Position numbers and translations under genes: made by a program. From positions 496,001 to 560,000 of the forward strand of contig CBDAKK010000008.1 in assembly GCA_965196605.1 (NCBI GenBank): a stretch of 64,000 nt of DNA, written 5' to 3'. The notes beneath the pieces were generated by a model. That model was given only the letters and a program-made list of their open reading frames with translations, was not told where the DNA came from and did not search any database. Positions 27,035 to 36,267 of the stretch are shown piece after piece. This DNA comes from CBDAKK01 sp965196605 (GTDB lineage: Bacteria; Spirochaetota; Spirochaetia; WTKD01; G963693115). Within the stretch, counting starts at the first letter, position 1, and each line of letters opens with the position of its first letter.

Positions 27035-27321
27035 AACATCCTGTGTGCTAAAGCAGTAATAACATAGATACTGTGCACAAGTATTAAAAAGTACCAAAGA
27101 AAGTCACAAGCGAAGCGTTCGGATGTAAACACTGCATAAGCGCTACGGCTTGAGGCGGAAGGTAGCTTGAGCGCGTGAAGTTACTTTGTGAGTGCAGCAG
27201 CCTGCGCTGACGCACAGTGCGTATTCTGCGCCGCCGCTTGGGGCTCAAGGTAGCTTTAGGACTCAAGCAGTCATGAGCCTGCGGCTCATGTGTGTATTGG
27301 GTGGCCGTGATTTTGGGGCGC

Positions 27322-27352
27322 AATAAAAAAAGCCCCCAAGGAATGGGGGCTT
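27322..27352 (-). terminator. Rho-independent terminator (left arm)
   Basis: On the minus strand AAGCCCCC-ATTCCTT-GGGGGCTT followed by a T run; ends transcription of the small lipoprotein gene just upstream. Confidence 0.9.
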
Positions 27353-27406
27353 CTCGGCATGTGTGAAGTAGTATCTTACATACTAACTCAACTCACACAA
27401 CATACT

Positions 27407-27641
27407 TTATGAATGTTGCTGTTCACACGCCTTTAGCCCAATCTTTCTAAGATCTTCTATCGCAGCTTTTGCCTTATCTTTTTTTTCTTGAGTGGTTGTG
27501 GAACTAAGTGGTGTATTATTAATTTTAGCTATGCTTTCATCCATCTTTTTATTGATATCAGCTTTATACTTGGTAAGTTCAGGGTTCTCACACGCACCCA
27601 AAAAAACAGCAAACACTGCTATACATAATATTTTTATTCAT
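27407..27641 (-). pseudogene. Small lipoprotein gene with a +1 frameshift at its start (left arm copy)
   Basis: The body frame reads ...IKILCIAVFAVFLGAC|ENPELTKYKADINKKMDES..., a clear lipoprotein signal with lipobox LGAC and a ~60-residue Lys-rich helical mature part. The only ATG with a ribosome site (AGGAG, 6 nt away; ATG at 27641–27639) is one base out of frame with it and that frame ends after 17 codons. One extra base near AATAAAAATA accounts for this. The GTG at 27616 is inside the signal. Either a pseudogene, a case of slippage at the A-rich tract, or a base-call error repeated in both arms. Confidence 0.6.
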
Positions 27642-27677
27642 AATAAACTCCTATGATATAAAAAATGATTTGTTCTT

Positions 27678-27707
27678 ATTATACACACAAGCATGTCTTT
27701 ATTGCAA
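27678..27707 (-). promoter_or_regulatory. Sigma-70-type promoter of small lipoprotein (left arm)
   Basis: Minus strand TTGCAA, 18-bp spacer, TATAAT, about 36 bp before the ATG. Mirror copy at 35318–35347. Confidence 0.75.
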
Positions 27708-27835
27708 CTTTTTTGAAATAATTTTTATAGGTTAAAGTGGCTGTATGCAATGCTAGGGGTGGGGGTGAATACAAAGCAAGCTTTTAAATGTGTGAACACC
27801 TTGTGTGCATGCGTGGTACAGAGTAACGAACGCTC

Positions 27836-27841
27836 TATAAT
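27836..27841 (+). promoter_or_regulatory. -10 box of permease gene
   Basis: TATAAT ends 7 nt before the permease ATG, which would put the transcript start at or next to the A of ATG. No good -35 and no ribosome site are seen. Present in the right arm as well (complement of 35184–35189). Confidence 0.6.
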
Positions 27842-27848
27842 ATAAGAC

Positions 27849-29708
27849 ATGAAGAAACAACTGGGCTTTTTTGATGTTTTTGCAATTTGTAGTGGTTCCA
27901 TGATAAGTTCGGGTTTGTTTATTCTGCCTGCCCTTGCCGCTGCTAAGGTTGGTCCCATGGTAATAGCGGCGTATGCGCTCTCAGGGGTTTTGCTTATTCC
28001 TGCAATGTTTTCCACGGCTGAAATGGCCACGGCCATGCCTCGCATGGGAGGTACCTACTTTTTTATTAGTAGAATTCTCGGTGGAATGTTTGGCACCATA
28101 GATGGAATAGGGGTGTGGTTTGCGCTCATGTTAAAAACGAGCATTGCCTTGTTGGGATTGGGTGCGTATATTTCCTTGTTTGTTTCGCTTTCTCCACAGG
28201 TCATTGCGGTTATTATTACGCTTGTCTTTATGTTTTTAAACATTGTGGGTACCAAAGAGGCAACAGTCGTGCAAAATGTCATGGTGTTGGGGTTGCTCGC
28301 CATACTGGGTTTGCTGGTGGTTAAGGGCGTGCCTGCTGTTTCACTTGCCCGCTTTAGCCCCTTTGCGCCGCATGGCTGGGGGCAGTTTTTGCCCACGGTT
28401 GCGCTTGTGTTTGTTAGTTACATTGGTGTTACCAAGGTTGCTAGCGTGGCCGAGGAGGTGAAAAACGCCGAGCGCAACATACCCTACGGCATGATTACTG
28501 CGCTCATAGTTGTGGGCTTGTTGTACATTGCGGCCATTTTTGTTGCCGTGGGTGTCTTGCCGCTTGAGGCCTTGAGCACCACCCTAAGCCCCTTGTCGGA
28601 TGCTGCGCGTGTTGCAATGGGTTCATGGGGCGCGCATGTCGTGAGCCTTGCGGCAGCCCTTGCGTTTGCAACCACTGCCAATGCGGGCATTGTTGCGGGT
28701 AGTCGCTATTTGGTTGCCATGAGTAAAGACACCGTGATGCCGCAAGCCTTATCTAAGACATCATCTAAGGGCGTGCCATATGTAGCTATTTTATTTACCA
28801 GCCTCATGGTCATAGTGTTTGTAAGCACGGCGGGCTTTGAGCGCATTGCAAAACTCGCTAGTACCTTTCAGCTTTTAGTTTTTGCGCTTGTAAACATATC
28901 GGTTATTGTCATGCGCGAAAGTGGGCTTGCGAGTTATGACCCCGGTTTCAAGAGTCCATGGTATCCCTACATGCAAATTGTAGGTGTTATTATTTCTGCA
29001 GTGCTTATTCCCGAAATGGGCATAGTCTCCAGCATTTTTGCTTTTGCGCTTATTGGCGTAGGCGTGCTGTGGTATTATTTTTACGTCTTGCCGAGAACGG
29101 ATGGGAGGGTTGGTGCTGTTGCAAAAATGGCGGAGCGTCTTGCTGAAAAGTTGCTTGCGCGCGATGCCAATGTTATGGGCTTGCGTTCCGAGCTTCGGCA
29201 GATTATCAAGGAAAAAAAGCTGCGTGAAGGCGACCCGTTTTTTGCTTTGTTGAAGTCGGCTACGGTGTTGGAGGTGCCTGCGGGTGCAAGTGCAAAGCAG
29301 GTTATAGAGCAGGGCGCAACAATGCTTGCGCAAAAAGGTGGCGTGGCGTACGAGCTTATTCTCGGCGCTATGTTGGAGCGAAACCGTTTGGGTGAGACGC
29401 CTGTGTCCGCGGGTGTTGCCTTACCGCATGTTCAGCTTGATGATTATGAGCAATCGCATATGGTGGTTTTGCGCAGCAAGGATGGCGTGAGTTTTGAGAA
29501 CTCGATTACAGAGGGTAGAGAGACTATACATGCGGTTTTTATGCTGTTAGGCAGTAGTCAGAACCCAACGCAGCATCTGCGCATTCTCGCGGAAATTGCA
29601 CGGCGTGCAGAGACACCTAGGTTTATGGACGCTTGGCTTGCTTGCCTTGAAACCAATGGCCTTATTACCTTGTTAGAGGCTCCTGTTGATGGTGATAAAA
29701 AAGCCTAA
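27849..29708 (+). CDS. APC-family amino-acid permease with C-terminal PTS EIIA-like domain
   Basis: 619 residues. Residues 1–420 form about twelve helices of an APC/GadC-like amino-acid transporter (GFFDVFAICSGSMISSGLF at the start is the conserved TM1 Gly-rich loop). Residues ~450–610 resemble a PTS EIIA type 2 domain, with the phospho-acceptor region GVALPHVQLDD near residue 535 (EIIA-Ntr has GxAxPH). Such a fusion would let PTS phosphorylation status or a partner protein tune amino-acid uptake; this is inference. The first 249 bp lie in the left inverted-repeat arm. pepD follows 65 bp downstream, consistent with peptide/amino-acid use. Confidence 0.88.
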   Translation: MKKQLGFFDVFAICSGSMISSGLFILPALAAAKVGPMVIAAYALSGVLLIPAMFSTAEMATAMPRMGGTYFFISRILGGMFGTIDGIGVWFALMLKTSIALLGLGAYISLFVSLSPQVIAVIITLVFMFLNIVGTKEATVVQNVMVLGLLAILGLLVVKGVPAVSLARFSPFAPHGWGQFLPTVALVFVSYIGVTKVASVAEEVKNAERNIPYGMITALIVVGLLYIAAIFVAVGVLPLEALSTTLSPLSDAARVAMGSWGAHVVSLAAALAFATTANAGIVAGSRYLVAMSKDTVMPQALSKTSSKGVPYVAILFTSLMVIVFVSTAGFERIAKLASTFQLLVFALVNISVIVMRESGLASYDPGFKSPWYPYMQIVGVIISAVLIPEMGIVSSIFAFALIGVGVLWYYFYVLPRTDGRVGAVAKMAERLAEKLLARDANVMGLRSELRQIIKEKKLREGDPFFALLKSATVLEVPAGASAKQVIEQGATMLAQKGGVAYELILGAMLERNRLGETPVSAGVALPHVQLDDYEQSHMVVLRSKDGVSFENSITEGRETIHAVFMLLGSSQNPTQHLRILAEIARRAETPRFMDAWLACLETNGLITLLEAPVDGDKKA

Positions 29709-29773
29709 TTATTGGTGTCTGTATTTTTACCTGTGGTGCCCCCGTGCTGTAAGGCTTGCTGTACAATAGAGCC

Positions 29774-31267
29774 ATGACTACGCTTGAAGATTTACGTGTT
29801 CACCCTGTGTGGAAATATTTTTTTGAACTTTCGGAAGTTCCCCGCCCCTCAAAACATGAGGAAAAAGCAAGAGAATGGATTATATCCTATGCAAAGAAAT
29901 GGAATATTCCGTATAGAGAAGACGACTTTGGTAACATTGTCTACGATGTTGCAGCAAACGACCCGGAGTACGCAAACGCGCCGCGCGTGGTTATTCAGAG
30001 TCATTTAGACATGGTCTGCGAAAAAGACGAAGCCGTGCAGCATGACTTTTTTTCAGACCCCCTGCGTTTGCAAATAATAGAGGATGAGAAAGGCGAAGCA
30101 TGGTGCAGCGCGACGGGCACCACGCTTGGGGCTGACAATGGCATTGCGGTGGCAATGGCAATGGCGCTTGCTGACCCTGCGTGTACAAAGCCACATGGGC
30201 CCTTGCAGCTGCTGTTTACCCTTGATGAAGAGACGGGGCTTAACGGCGCGGCGAATTTGGGTGAGAGCATGCTGGATGCGCCGTATTTGATAAACATAGA
30301 TAATTCAGAAGAGGGTGTGTTGTGCATTGGCTGCGCGGGTGGCGTGGACTTTGTAACCGAGCTGCCTATTACGAGGGAAGCAGCGCCTACTGCTCAAGAG
30401 TGCGCGCCTTATAAGCTTGTTGTGCGCGGACTTTCTGGTGGGCACAGCGGCATGGAAATTTATGACGGGCGCGGCAGTGCCATTAAGGTTATGGAGTGGG
30501 CATTAAGTACGCTTTGTGATACGCTTACACAATGCATGGTCTACGAAGTACATGGGGGAGATAAGCGTAACGCAATTCCTCACTTTGCGTATGCGGGGCT
30601 CTTGCTTTCAGAAGAGGACTACCGAATTGCACAAGAGTGTCTTGTAGGTTTTGAGAAAGATGTAAAGGCAACCGTGCCGTCTTGCGACAGTGCTTTGAGC
30701 ATAACGCTGGAAGCCGTACAAGACGTAGCGCAGCCGCAGAGTGTCATAGCGTGTGCATCGCTTCAGAATGTGTGTGCTGCACTACGCTTGTCTCCACATG
30801 GGGTCATACAGCGCACGGGGCTTAGTTCTTCCAGTTCTTCGCTTTCTAATAACCTTGCTTTCATACATACAAATGGAGACAGTGCTATTCTTGTTAATTA
30901 CAGTCGCTTTTCTAGTCCTTATCAACATAAATATATGGAGCGCATGTTTGAGTGCCTTTTTACGGGCCGGGCACAGCAAACGAAGCAAGAAAATTTCCAC
31001 CCCGCATGGCAAAATGTAAATACTTCCAAGTTGCAGGCAGTGTTTGCAACTGTGTATAAAAAGCATTCTCAGAGAGAACCGCGTGTGGAATGTGTGCATG
31101 CGGGGTTAGAGTGTGGGCTGGTAAAAATGCGTTCTAAGCAGTGTGAGCTTGATGCAATCTCCATAGGCCCTACCATTGAGTTTTTGCATTCACCGCAGGA
31201 GCGGTTACATGTGGAGTCTACGCACAGAACGTGGAATGTGTTGTGTGATATTCTCACCTCGCTATGA
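29774..31267 (+). CDS. pepD: Aminoacyl-histidine dipeptidase PepD (M20C)
   Basis: 497 residues. Zinc ligands and catalytic residues are visible in order: VIQSHLDMV (His and Asp), LGADNGIAVAMA (bridging Asp), FTLDEETGLNGA (general-base Glu), and HGGDKRNAIPH in the later domain. Cleaves a broad set of dipeptides such as Xaa-His in the cytoplasm. ATG 29774 stands 6 nt after TACAAT (29762–29767) with no ribosome site; an earlier in-frame TTG at 29756 is less likely. Confidence 0.93.
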   Translation: MTTLEDLRVHPVWKYFFELSEVPRPSKHEEKAREWIISYAKKWNIPYREDDFGNIVYDVAANDPEYANAPRVVIQSHLDMVCEKDEAVQHDFFSDPLRLQIIEDEKGEAWCSATGTTLGADNGIAVAMAMALADPACTKPHGPLQLLFTLDEETGLNGAANLGESMLDAPYLINIDNSEEGVLCIGCAGGVDFVTELPITREAAPTAQECAPYKLVVRGLSGGHSGMEIYDGRGSAIKVMEWALSTLCDTLTQCMVYEVHGGDKRNAIPHFAYAGLLLSEEDYRIAQECLVGFEKDVKATVPSCDSALSITLEAVQDVAQPQSVIACASLQNVCAALRLSPHGVIQRTGLSSSSSSLSNNLAFIHTNGDSAILVNYSRFSSPYQHKYMERMFECLFTGRAQQTKQENFHPAWQNVNTSKLQAVFATVYKKHSQREPRVECVHAGLECGLVKMRSKQCELDAISIGPTIEFLHSPQERLHVESTHRTWNVLCDILTSL

Positions 31268-31423
31268 GGCGCAAGAATTGCAAAAGACGCATTGCAGTAA
31301 AAATTTTTGTATTGCTATTGATAAAATTCGAAGAAATCCTATATTACATAATGTCTAGTGTGAATTTTCTAACTGCACAATTAATCCCCCGTAGAATAAT
31401 GTAAGGAGCTTAAAAATAGCATT

Positions 31424-31945
31424 ATGCAAAAGGAAAGAGTAGAAAAAATATTATTTGTATGCTCGGGCAATATTTGTCGAAGCCCGCTTGCCCATAAATT
31501 GTTTGAGAGAATGGCGCGAACAGACGGGCTTGAGAATAAGTTTGAGGTAGACTCATGTGGTACAGGGTCGTGGAATGTTGGTCATAATGCGGATGAGAGA
31601 ATCAGAAATCTTGCGCAGGAAAAAGGTTGGACGCTTGAGAAGATATCGCGTCAGATACGCCCCAGTGATATTAATTATTTTGATCATGTGCTGGTCATGG
31701 ACAGGGGGCATTTGTACGAAATAAAAAACATGCTTTCTATTGACAAGGTGACGTATCATCAAAAATTAAAGCTGTTTCGTAACTTTGATTCACAGGCTAC
31801 TGAAGATGATGACGAAGTCATAGACCCTTACTATGGCGGCACGCAGAAGTTTACACAGGTATATGAAATAATAGAGCGTACTTGTAAGGGCTTACTGGAT
31901 TTTTTTACGAGTGATAAGGCGTCTTCTGTGGCGAAAACCGCATAG
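31424..31945 (+). CDS. Low-molecular-weight protein-tyrosine phosphatase
   Basis: 173 residues. P-loop FVCSGNICRSPLA (CX5RS) at residues 11–23 and the general-acid loop EVIDPYYGG near residue 130 define the LMW-PTP/Wzb/arsenate-reductase fold. Dephosphorylates protein tyrosines. TAAGGAG lies 16–17 nt before the ATG, a little far. Stands alone between pepD and convergent MFS genes. Confidence 0.92.
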   Translation: MQKERVEKILFVCSGNICRSPLAHKLFERMARTDGLENKFEVDSCGTGSWNVGHNADERIRNLAQEKGWTLEKISRQIRPSDINYFDHVLVMDRGHLYEIKNMLSIDKVTYHQKLKLFRNFDSQATEDDDEVIDPYYGGTQKFTQVYEIIERTCKGLLDFFTSDKASSVAKTA

Positions 31946-31979
31946 GTGAGCGTATTTCACGGAGTGTGATGGTATACCC

Positions 31980-33305
31980 TTAATTGTTTTGTGTGCAAGT
32001 TTTGGGTGAATTGTCTATGCTGTGCATCTTTGCATGAAACGCACTTTTCTTGTGCTTCATTCTGTGCTTCAGTAGACTTGCCGAAATAACTCCAAGAATT
32101 GCCCAGCCTATCATAATTGCAAATATTCTTTCGTAAGCGCCATTGTCTTTATAAACGTCTGCAATATACCCGTAGAGTACGTAGCCCCAAGCGGCGGGTG
32201 AATACACCAAGAGCGACACTATAGCCATGGTTGCCCCCGATATTTTTGGTGGAATATTCATTTCTCCTACGGGTGCAAAATAGAGGGTGCGCAAGAAATA
32301 CACAATAAGGGTACCAATAATGAGGACGCTCATTGCAAACGGAGCGAGTGCGGATCCTCGTGGCATTGTTGCTATTACCATAAGTGCGCCTATCATGACG
32401 AGTAAGGCAAGCCTCATGGCGCTTGTTGAGCCCTTGAACACATGGTCGGATGTTGCCCCCGCTATGGGCGCTATGAATATTCGTGTTAGTGACGTGTTAA
32501 ACAGCGCAAAGACGGAGGCAAGGGTTAGGGGCATTGCATAGTGGTCTTTTAAAAATATTTGAAAGTAGGGTACGGCAACATAGGTTGCGTAAATTGATGC
32601 GCCTGTTATGCCGATGAGCCATACTTCGGGTAAGCGTAAGACCGTGAGTAGCCCAAGTAGGGATTCCTTTGTTCTTGCTCCCGCCTTCTGCGCATGGAGA
32701 AACACCTTGTCAGGGTAGTGCCTCCACACCAGCAGGCAGAGCACAAACATAATGAGCGCGTTAATAGCCATGGCTGTGCGTAAGCCACCAACGCGTTCAC
32801 CAAGCTTTACAAGCAACCAAAGCGCAAGGGCATTTTGTGCAAGTTCCACACAACCCCTTATGAACTCCATAATTCCAAAGGCCTTGCCCTGAGCTTGGTG
32901 GTGTGTGGAATGGCGCATTGCGTGTAGCACGGCAGGCCAAAAGTACCCCTCCGTCATCATGCCTAAGATTGCAAAGAGTGTGAGCAACAACCAGTACTGA
33001 CGAGCGGAGACTACCAAAAACGTTATAATGCCAATTGCGCCCATGCCCGTAGTAAGCATAAAGCGAATGGAAAACCTATCGTGCATCCATGCGAGGAGGA
33101 AGCACGAAAGCATGCCTGCGAATGCATTAATGCTGAACAATGCGCCAAGCTCCGTAGTGCTTAAGCGCCACATTTGGGTCATTTGCTCAAACGCCACGCT
33201 TTTAAGCGAGGAGACGGCGTAGATGCACTGACTGGAAAGGGCAACCAACAAAAAATTGAGGAAGCTTCTCTTTTCAGGAAACAAGACTCGCAGTACGCCG
33301 TTCAT
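31980..33305 (-). CDS. MFS transporter (second of a tandem pair)
   Basis: 441 residues, twelve predicted helices, with the MFS loop 2-3 motif as AWMHDRFSIRFMLTTG near residue 75. Very similar over its full length to the gene immediately upstream (shared MTEGYFWPAVL, QAQGKAFGIMEF-like and YVLYGYIADVYKDNGAYERIFAIMIGWA blocks), so a recent tandem duplication. The 100-bp gap between them has no clear ribosome site. Substrate unknown; linkage to a sugar isomerase/epimerase remnant suggests a sugar or sugar acid. Confidence 0.85.
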   Translation of the reverse strand: MNGVLRVLFPEKRSFLNFLLVALSSQCIYAVSSLKSVAFEQMTQMWRLSTTELGALFSINAFAGMLSCFLLAWMHDRFSIRFMLTTGMGAIGIITFLVVSARQYWLLLTLFAILGMMTEGYFWPAVLHAMRHSTHHQAQGKAFGIMEFIRGCVELAQNALALWLLVKLGERVGGLRTAMAINALIMFVLCLLVWRHYPDKVFLHAQKAGARTKESLLGLLTVLRLPEVWLIGITGASIYATYVAVPYFQIFLKDHYAMPLTLASVFALFNTSLTRIFIAPIAGATSDHVFKGSTSAMRLALLVMIGALMVIATMPRGSALAPFAMSVLIIGTLIVYFLRTLYFAPVGEMNIPPKISGATMAIVSLLVYSPAAWGYVLYGYIADVYKDNGAYERIFAIMIGWAILGVISASLLKHRMKHKKSAFHAKMHSIDNSPKTCTQNN

Positions 33306-33405
33306 GCTATGTGGTTCTTTAGTGCGAAGCTATTGGCATGTTGCTCAGAATTTTTCTCCATTCAAAGGGCATTGTAAAGATTGATGGTCGTTGGGTATCA
33401 AGTTT

Positions 33406-34743
33406 TTAAGCACTTTCCACAGTCTCGATGTGTAGTTTTTCAAGTTGGGTATCTATGGCGTTTATTCTTGCTTGAAACTTCTCCTTTTTATGTTTCATTC
33501 TATATTTCAGTAGGCTTGCCGAAATAATGCCAAGAGTCGCCCAGCCTATCATAATTGCAAATATTCTTTCGTAGGCGCCATTGTCTTTATAAACGTCTGT
33601 AATGTACCCGTAGAGCACGTAACCCCAAGCAGCGGGTGAATACACCAAGAGTGAGCCTATGGCCATGGCCGAGCCCGATACTCTCTCTGGCATGTTCATT
33701 TCACCTACAGGAACAAAATACAAAGGACGCAGAAAATACACCATAACGGTAGATAAAATGAGCATGATCATGGCAGGAAAAATAAAAGTAGCGCCGCGAG
33801 GCATAATCGAAATTATGACAAGCACGCCTATCATGACGAGCAAGGCAACTCTCATGGCGTTTGTTGAGCCCTTGAATACATGATCGGATGTTGTACCTGC
33901 TATGGGCGCTACTAAAAGCCGTGTTAGTGAAGTATTAAACAGGGCAAAGACGGAGGCAAGGGTTACGGGCATTGCATAGTGGTCTTTTAAGAATATTTGA
34001 AAATAGGGTACCGCAACATAGGCTGCGTAAACTGATGCGCCTGTTATGCCGACGAGCCATACTTCTGGCAAGCGTAAAACGGTGAGCAGTCCTATGAACG
34101 ACTCCTTTGTTTTTCCGCCCGCCTTTTTTGCATGGAGGAAGACTTTTTCAGGGTAGACTTTCCACACTATAACGGCGAGTATTATCATTATGACGGCGTT
34201 CACAGCCATGGCTCCGCGTAAGCCACCAACGCTTTCCCCGAGCTTGACAAACAACCAAAGCGCAAAGGCATTTTGTGCAAATTCTATTGAGCCTCTGAGA
34301 AACTCCATAACTCCAAAGGCCTTGCCTTGCGCGCTGTGGTCCGTAGACTGACGCACTGCATTGAGCACGGCAGGCCAAAAGTAGCCTTCTGTCATGAGCC
34401 CCAAAACGGCAAAGAGGGCAAACAATAACCAATATTGATGAGAGAACACTATAAAAAAGGTCATGACACCCACCGCGCCAATGCCTGTTGAAAGCATGAA
34501 GCGAACCGAAAATCTATCGTGCATCCACGCGAGAAAAAAGTATGAAAAGGTGCCTACAAAGGCATTAATGCTGAGCAAGGCACCGAGCTCCGTAGCACTT
34601 ACCTCCCACATGTCAGTCATTTGTTGAAACGCCACGCCTTTCAGTGCTAAAACAACGTAGATAAACTGGCTGCACAAGGCAACCAACAAAAAATTTAACA
34701 AGCTTCTTTTTTCGGGAAACAATACTCTCAATATATTTTTCAT
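33406..34743 (-). CDS. MFS transporter (first of a tandem pair)
   Basis: 445 residues, twelve helices, loop motif AWMHDRFSVRFMLSTG. AAGGAG lies 8 nt before the ATG. Begins 19 bp after the end of the epimerase remnant, so the ancestral operon was probably isomerase/epimerase–MFS–MFS. Because that first gene has lost its own 5' end, expression now likely depends on promoters in the right arm of the inverted repeat. Confidence 0.85.
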   Translation of the reverse strand: MKNILRVLFPEKRSLLNFLLVALCSQFIYVVLALKGVAFQQMTDMWEVSATELGALLSINAFVGTFSYFFLAWMHDRFSVRFMLSTGIGAVGVMTFFIVFSHQYWLLFALFAVLGLMTEGYFWPAVLNAVRQSTDHSAQGKAFGVMEFLRGSIEFAQNAFALWLFVKLGESVGGLRGAMAVNAVIMIILAVIVWKVYPEKVFLHAKKAGGKTKESFIGLLTVLRLPEVWLVGITGASVYAAYVAVPYFQIFLKDHYAMPVTLASVFALFNTSLTRLLVAPIAGTTSDHVFKGSTNAMRVALLVMIGVLVIISIMPRGATFIFPAMIMLILSTVMVYFLRPLYFVPVGEMNMPERVSGSAMAIGSLLVYSPAAWGYVLYGYITDVYKDNGAYERIFAIMIGWATLGIISASLLKYRMKHKKEKFQARINAIDTQLEKLHIETVESA

Positions 34744-34762
34744 AACTACTCCTTAACTAGCG

Positions 34763-35176
34763 TTATTGACGTTTTGAAACTACCATTTCATGTAGTCTAT
34801 CCCCAACGAATTTATTGCGTTTAAAAAACGTAGCGTGAAACTCACCTTCATACATCACCGTCTCCAATGTCAAGGGTAGTTCATAGTCCGTTTTTGCAAT
34901 TAAATCGGTAATGTATTCCCAATCTAAGGTGCCAAACATTCCACCGAGAATTCTACTAATAAAAAAGTAGGTACCTCCCATGCGAGGCATGGCCGTGGCC
35001 ATTTCAGCCGTGGAAAACATTGCAGGAATAAGCAAAACCCCTGAGAGCGCATACGCCGCTATTACCATGGGACCAACCTTAGCAGCGGCAAGGGCAGGCA
35101 GAATAAACAAACCCGAACTTATCATGGAACCACTACAAATTGCAAAAACATCAAAAAAGCCCAGTTGTTTCTTCAT
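34763..35176 (-). pseudogene. Chimeric ORF: permease N-terminus fused to sugar isomerase/epimerase C-terminus
   Basis: 137 residues. Residues 1–86 are identical to the EIIA-fused permease (from the right repeat arm); the remainder, LDWEYITDLIAKTDYELPLTLE onwards, matches the C-terminal end of TIM-barrel sugar phosphate isomerases/epimerases (AP_endonuc_2 family), which read GTLDW...L...Y.GPLTLE. The join is at FGT(I/L)D, where the two genes share GGCACC-N-TAGAT. No 5' part of the epimerase gene is found in the window. The product would have two or three helices and a useless tail; its value may be in carrying promoter and translation into the MFS operon. Confidence 0.85.
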
Positions 35177-35317
35177 GTCTTATATTATAGAGCGTTCGTT
35201 ACTCTGTACCACGCATGCACACAAGGTGTTCACACATTTAAAAGCTTGCTTTGTATTCACCCCCACCCCTAGCATTGCATACAGCCACTTTAACCTATAA
35301 AAATTATTTCAAAAAAG

Positions 35318-35347
35318 TTGCAATAAAGACATGCTTGTGTGTATAAT
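35318..35347 (+). promoter_or_regulatory. Sigma-70-type promoter of small lipoprotein (right arm)
   Basis: TTGCAA (35318–35323), 18-bp spacer, TATAAT (35342–35347). Confidence 0.75.
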
Positions 35348-35383
35348 AAGAACAAATCATTTTTTATATCATAGGAGTTTATT

Positions 35384-35618
35384 ATGAATAAAAATATTAT
35401 GTATAGCAGTGTTTGCTGTTTTTTTGGGTGCGTGTGAGAACCCTGAACTTACCAAGTATAAAGCTGATATCAATAAAAAGATGGATGAAAGCATAGCTAA
35501 AATTAATAATACACCACTTAGTTCCACAACCACTCAAGAAAAAAAAGATAAGGCAAAAGCTGCGATAGAAGATCTTAGAAAGATTGGGCTAAAGGCGTGT
35601 GAACAGCAACATTCATAA
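35384..35618 (+). pseudogene. Small lipoprotein gene with a +1 frameshift at its start (right arm copy)
   Basis: Exact mirror of the left-arm copy. ATG 35384 with AGGAG six bases before is in frame 2, while the lipoprotein body (ATA AAA ATA TTA ... LGAC|ENPEL) is in the next frame and stops at 35618. Because both arms carry the same shift, it predates the duplication or has been kept by gene conversion. Confidence 0.6.
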
Positions 35619-35672
35619 AGTATGTTGTGTGAGTTGAGTTAGTATGTAAGATACTACTTCACACATGCCGAG

Positions 35673-35703
35673 AAGCCCCCATTCCTTGGGGGCTTTTTTT
35701 ATT
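35673..35703 (+). terminator. Rho-independent terminator (right arm)
   Basis: AAGCCCCC (35673–35680), 7-nt loop, GGGGGCTT (35688–35695), T run to 35701. Confidence 0.9.
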
Positions 35704-35990
35704 GCGCCCCAAAATCACGGCCACCCAATACACACATGAGCCGCAGGCTCATGACTGCTTGAGTCCTAAAGCTACCTTGAGCCCCAAGCGGCGGCGCAGA
35801 ATACGCACTGTGCGTCAGCGCAGGCTGCTGCACTCACAAAGTAACTTCACGCGCTCAAGCTACCTTCCGCCTCAAGCCGTAGCGCTTATGCAGTGTTTAC
35901 ATCCGAACGCTTCGCTTGTGACTTTCTTTGGTACTTTTTAATACTTGTGCACAGTATCTATGTTATTACTGCTTTAGCACACAGGATGTT

Positions 35991-36267
35991 TTTGCTATAA
36001 GCTCCATGTCTGTGTCGCTGCGCGACACTTATTTTAATTGTTTCTAGCCGATCGCGCTTGTCAGCGCTCCCGACTTTGGTGCAAGTTCCATGTTTGTGCC
36101 GCATCGCGGCACTTATGCAGTAGTTTGCACCCGTACCATCCATGGCAGCCAATACGTAGCATCCCTGCTACGGCTGTCGCCTTCGGCTCTCGACTCTTTT
36201 GATGCAAGTTCCATCTTTGCACCGCACAGCGGCGCTTATGCAATAGTTTGCATCCCCTCGCTACGCT
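35991..36267 (-). repeat. 277-bp dispersed repeat module, copy 2
   Basis: Reverse complement of 26758–27034 and of 52197–52473. Confidence 0.92.

Larger units (their letters stand above)
26425..28097 (+). repeat. Left arm of 1673-bp inverted repeat
   Basis: Matches the reverse complement of 34928–36600 base for base at every place compared, with all paired coordinates summing to 63025, so no indels. The arm holds mosaic non-coding repeats (26425–27321), a terminator, a small lipoprotein gene, its promoter, the permease promoter and the first 249 bases of the permease gene. The outer end lies in a GC hairpin repeat; the inner end is within codons 83–86 of the permease. Confidence 0.97.

Noticed and set aside
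26453..27323. Several 60–86-codon frames repeated identically at 36 kb and 52 kb
   Set aside because: Their identity follows from the duplicated DNA; frames on both strands are open, and none has a start signal or a sensible protein composition.
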